From contig JACKLO010000022.1 of assembly GCA_024235915.1 (NCBI GenBank), positions 32,612 to 96,611 of the forward strand: a DNA stretch of 64,000 nt, given 5' to 3'. Shown piece after piece: positions 63,300 through 64,000 of this stretch. The first letter of the stretch is position 1; the number at the start of each line of letters is the position of its first letter. The notes under the pieces were generated by a model. It did no database searches, was not told the DNA's origin, and saw nothing but the letters and a program-made list of their open reading frames with translations. The stretch comes from Burkholderiaceae bacterium (lineage in GTDB: Bacteria; Pseudomonadota; Gammaproteobacteria; Burkholderiales; Burkholderiaceae_C). Position numbers and translations under genes: made by a program.

Positions 63300-63620
63300 T
63301 CAACAGCCTGCCTGCTCGGCCAGGCTCGATGCTCGCCGCAGTGCGTTCTGTCGGCGCAGTTCGGCGACGCGCAGTTCGAACTCCGTCGCTTCGACGGCCA
63401 GCATCACCTTGGCCGGTTCGATGTGCTCGGTGCCCAGCGAGACCCACACCTGGCCGCGGTGTTCAGGGAATCCGTGGGCGACGTCGCCTGGAATCTTCCG
63501 CTTGAAGTACAGCATTCGCCCACGGCGATGCATGTGCCTCGGCAGCTTGCGAGGGGTGGGCTGTTCGGCCGGCGGCAGTGCCGGGACGCTGGGCTTGGCG
63601 ATGGGCATCGGGTGCTCCAC
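63300..63620 (-). pseudogene. Tyrosine-recombinase integrase, N-terminal fragment
   Basis: About 100 codons. RRGRMLYFKRKIPGDVAHGF, then VWVSLGTEHIEPAKVMLAVE, is the N-terminal arm-binding region (DUF6538 type) of island integrases. The catalytic R...HxxR...Y part is absent: the frame ends at the right end of the IS, where a stop codon is supplied by IS sequence. It lies 193 bases from the tRNA 3' end, the position of an integrase gene at attR. Confidence 0.72.
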
Positions 63621-63766
63621 GAGAGGGTCGACAACGACCCCGCGGAGCAGCCTTCGATGGACGCTGGCCGGCCGCTTGGGAGTGACCGGCGCTGCTACCC
63701 GAATCTGCTACTCCGAAGGGCCTTCGGGGTAGCACCGGTGCGTCATAGTTGGTGTAGCAGCACAAC

Positions 63767-63804
63767 GAAAAAGCCGTTGCAAATCAATGACTTGCAACGG
63801 CTTT
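63767..63804 (-). terminator. Terminator downstream of tRNA-Asp, supplied by the element
   Basis: On the minus strand the perfect 13-bp stem AAAGCCGTTGCAA/TTGCAACGGCTTT runs into TTTTTC. It replaces the original tRNA terminator, which now lies beyond attL at 59511-59546. Confidence 0.8.
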
Positions 63805-63813
63805 CCATGTAAG

Positions 63814-63830
63814 TGGCGGAGCGGACGGGG
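63814..63830 (-). repeat. attR: 3' end of tRNA-Asp
   Basis: The 17 bases identical to those at 59557-59573. This copy belongs to the intact tRNA, so integration preserved the tRNA gene. Confidence 0.85.
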
Positions 63831-63890
63831 CTCGAACCCGCGACCCCCGGCGTGACAGGCCGGTATTCTAACCAACTGAACTACCGCTCC
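63814..63890 (-). tRNA. tRNA-Asp (anticodon GTC)
   Basis: The acceptor stem is GGAGCGG paired to the 3' strand, the D loop contains AGTTGGTTA, anticodon GTC is at 63854-63856 and the T loop is TTCGAGC. CCA is encoded. It serves as the integration target and lies 57 bases after tRNA-Glu in the same direction. Confidence 0.96.
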
Positions 63891-63947
63891 GCAGCGGTGG
63901 CGACTTCACGACAGGCCTTCCGACCTGCCGCCAAGTGCCGCCTGACT

Positions 63948-64000
63948 TGGCATCCCGTAGGGGATTCGAACCCCTGTAACTACCGTGAAAGGGTAGTGTC
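63948..64000 (-). tRNA. tRNA-Glu (anticodon TTC), partial at the window end
   Basis: The 3' 53 bases of a tRNA: anticodon stem CTACC/GGTAG with loop CTTTCAC (TTC), T arm AGGGGTTCGAATCCCCT, acceptor 3' strand and an encoded CCA. The 5' part lies beyond the window. It is probably in one transcript with tRNA-Asp. Confidence 0.9.

Larger units (their letters stand above)
60687..63305 (-). mobile_element. IS21-family insertion sequence
   Basis: About 2.62 kb with TG...CA ends. The left end reads TGTGCGCGCCGACCGAA and the right end, reversed, TGTTGACGCCGACCGAA. Each end has a second inner copy of GCCGAC(C/T)GAA-type repeats with TTGACCA or CTGACCA, as expected for the multiple terminal repeats of IS21. 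It carries istA and istB, overlapping. No matching 4-8 bp target duplication is visible (left flank CCCGCA, right flank GCCTGC). Confidence 0.88.
59557..63830. mobile_element. Small integrated element in tRNA-Asp, decayed
   Basis: Bounded by the 17-bp tRNA duplication. Contents from the tRNA inward: a terminator, an integrase fragment, an IS21 element, a LOTUS-domain gene fragment and an unknown gene. An integrase next to the tRNA-proximal att site is the normal layout of tyrosine-recombinase islands. With the integrase broken the element should be immobile alone. GC in one interior line counted by hand is 60%, below the flanks. Confidence 0.75.

Overview
The window comes from a high-GC (about 65-70%) Gram-negative bacterium. 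I place it in the betaproteobacterial order Burkholderiales, probably near the Rubrivivax/Leptothrix/Ideonella group. The reasons are the pepN-fbp pair, the hemC-hemD-hemX-hemY run beside an AlgZ/AlgR-type two-component pair and argH, the membrane-bound tungsten/molybdenum formate dehydrogenase with its TAT-target, DUF3305 and DUF3306 satellites, and a PEP-CTERM exoprotein. The placement is inference from gene content, not a database match.

Layout. 1-7.8 kb: the 3' end of prfB, pepN, fbp, tRNA-Thr, an orphan flagellar-rod-like protein, two small unknowns and a solitary homodimeric pyruvate dehydrogenase E1. 7.9-9.1 kb: a flagellin whose central variable region is a recognisable ubiquitin domain. 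This is the most unusual object in the window. 9.3-11.9 kb: a small accessory patch with an ArsR-type repressor, an ImmA/IrrE peptidase plus DUF4411 PIN-like pair, a transposase relic and tRNA-Arg. 12-22.6 kb: core metabolism (hemYXDC, ppc, a LytTR response regulator with its kinase, argH). 22.7-34.2 kb: an NTF2-like protein, DNA polymerase IV, a cupredoxin, a DUF454 protein, a TRAP transporter with a bacteriohemerythrin, a 3-hydroxyisobutyrate dehydrogenase-like enzyme, an MmgE/PrpD protein, a LysR regulator, an FMN 2-hydroxyacid dehydrogenase and a PEP-CTERM protein. 34.2-41.4 kb: YpfJ, dcd, a large BTAD/ATPase/TPR regulator facing a LuxR-type regulator, and a MetE-like protein.

41.5-57.7 kb is a divergent formate dehydrogenase locus. 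On the minus strand lie a TAT-target peptide, the catalytic alpha, Fe-S beta, a small lipoprotein, cytochrome b gamma, a small exported protein and fdhD. On the plus strand lie DUF3305, DUF3306, a poly-ferredoxin protein, a TorD-type chaperone, mobA, a response regulator, a sensor kinase and an IlvD/Edd dehydratase. A perfect 17-bp palindrome and a second imperfect copy exactly 20 bp away sit between the two arms, upstream of a plausible sigma70 promoter. The locus response regulator has the AAA+ core of an NtrC-type activator but lacks the GAFTGA loop.

57.8-64 kb: apbC/mrp, a CYTH protein, then a small element of about 4.3 kb integrated into the 3' end of tRNA-Asp. It is bounded by a 17-bp duplication of the tRNA end. 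Inside are a truncated tyrosine integrase next to the tRNA, a complete IS21-family element, a truncated LOTUS-domain gene and an unknown gene. The window ends inside tRNA-Glu.
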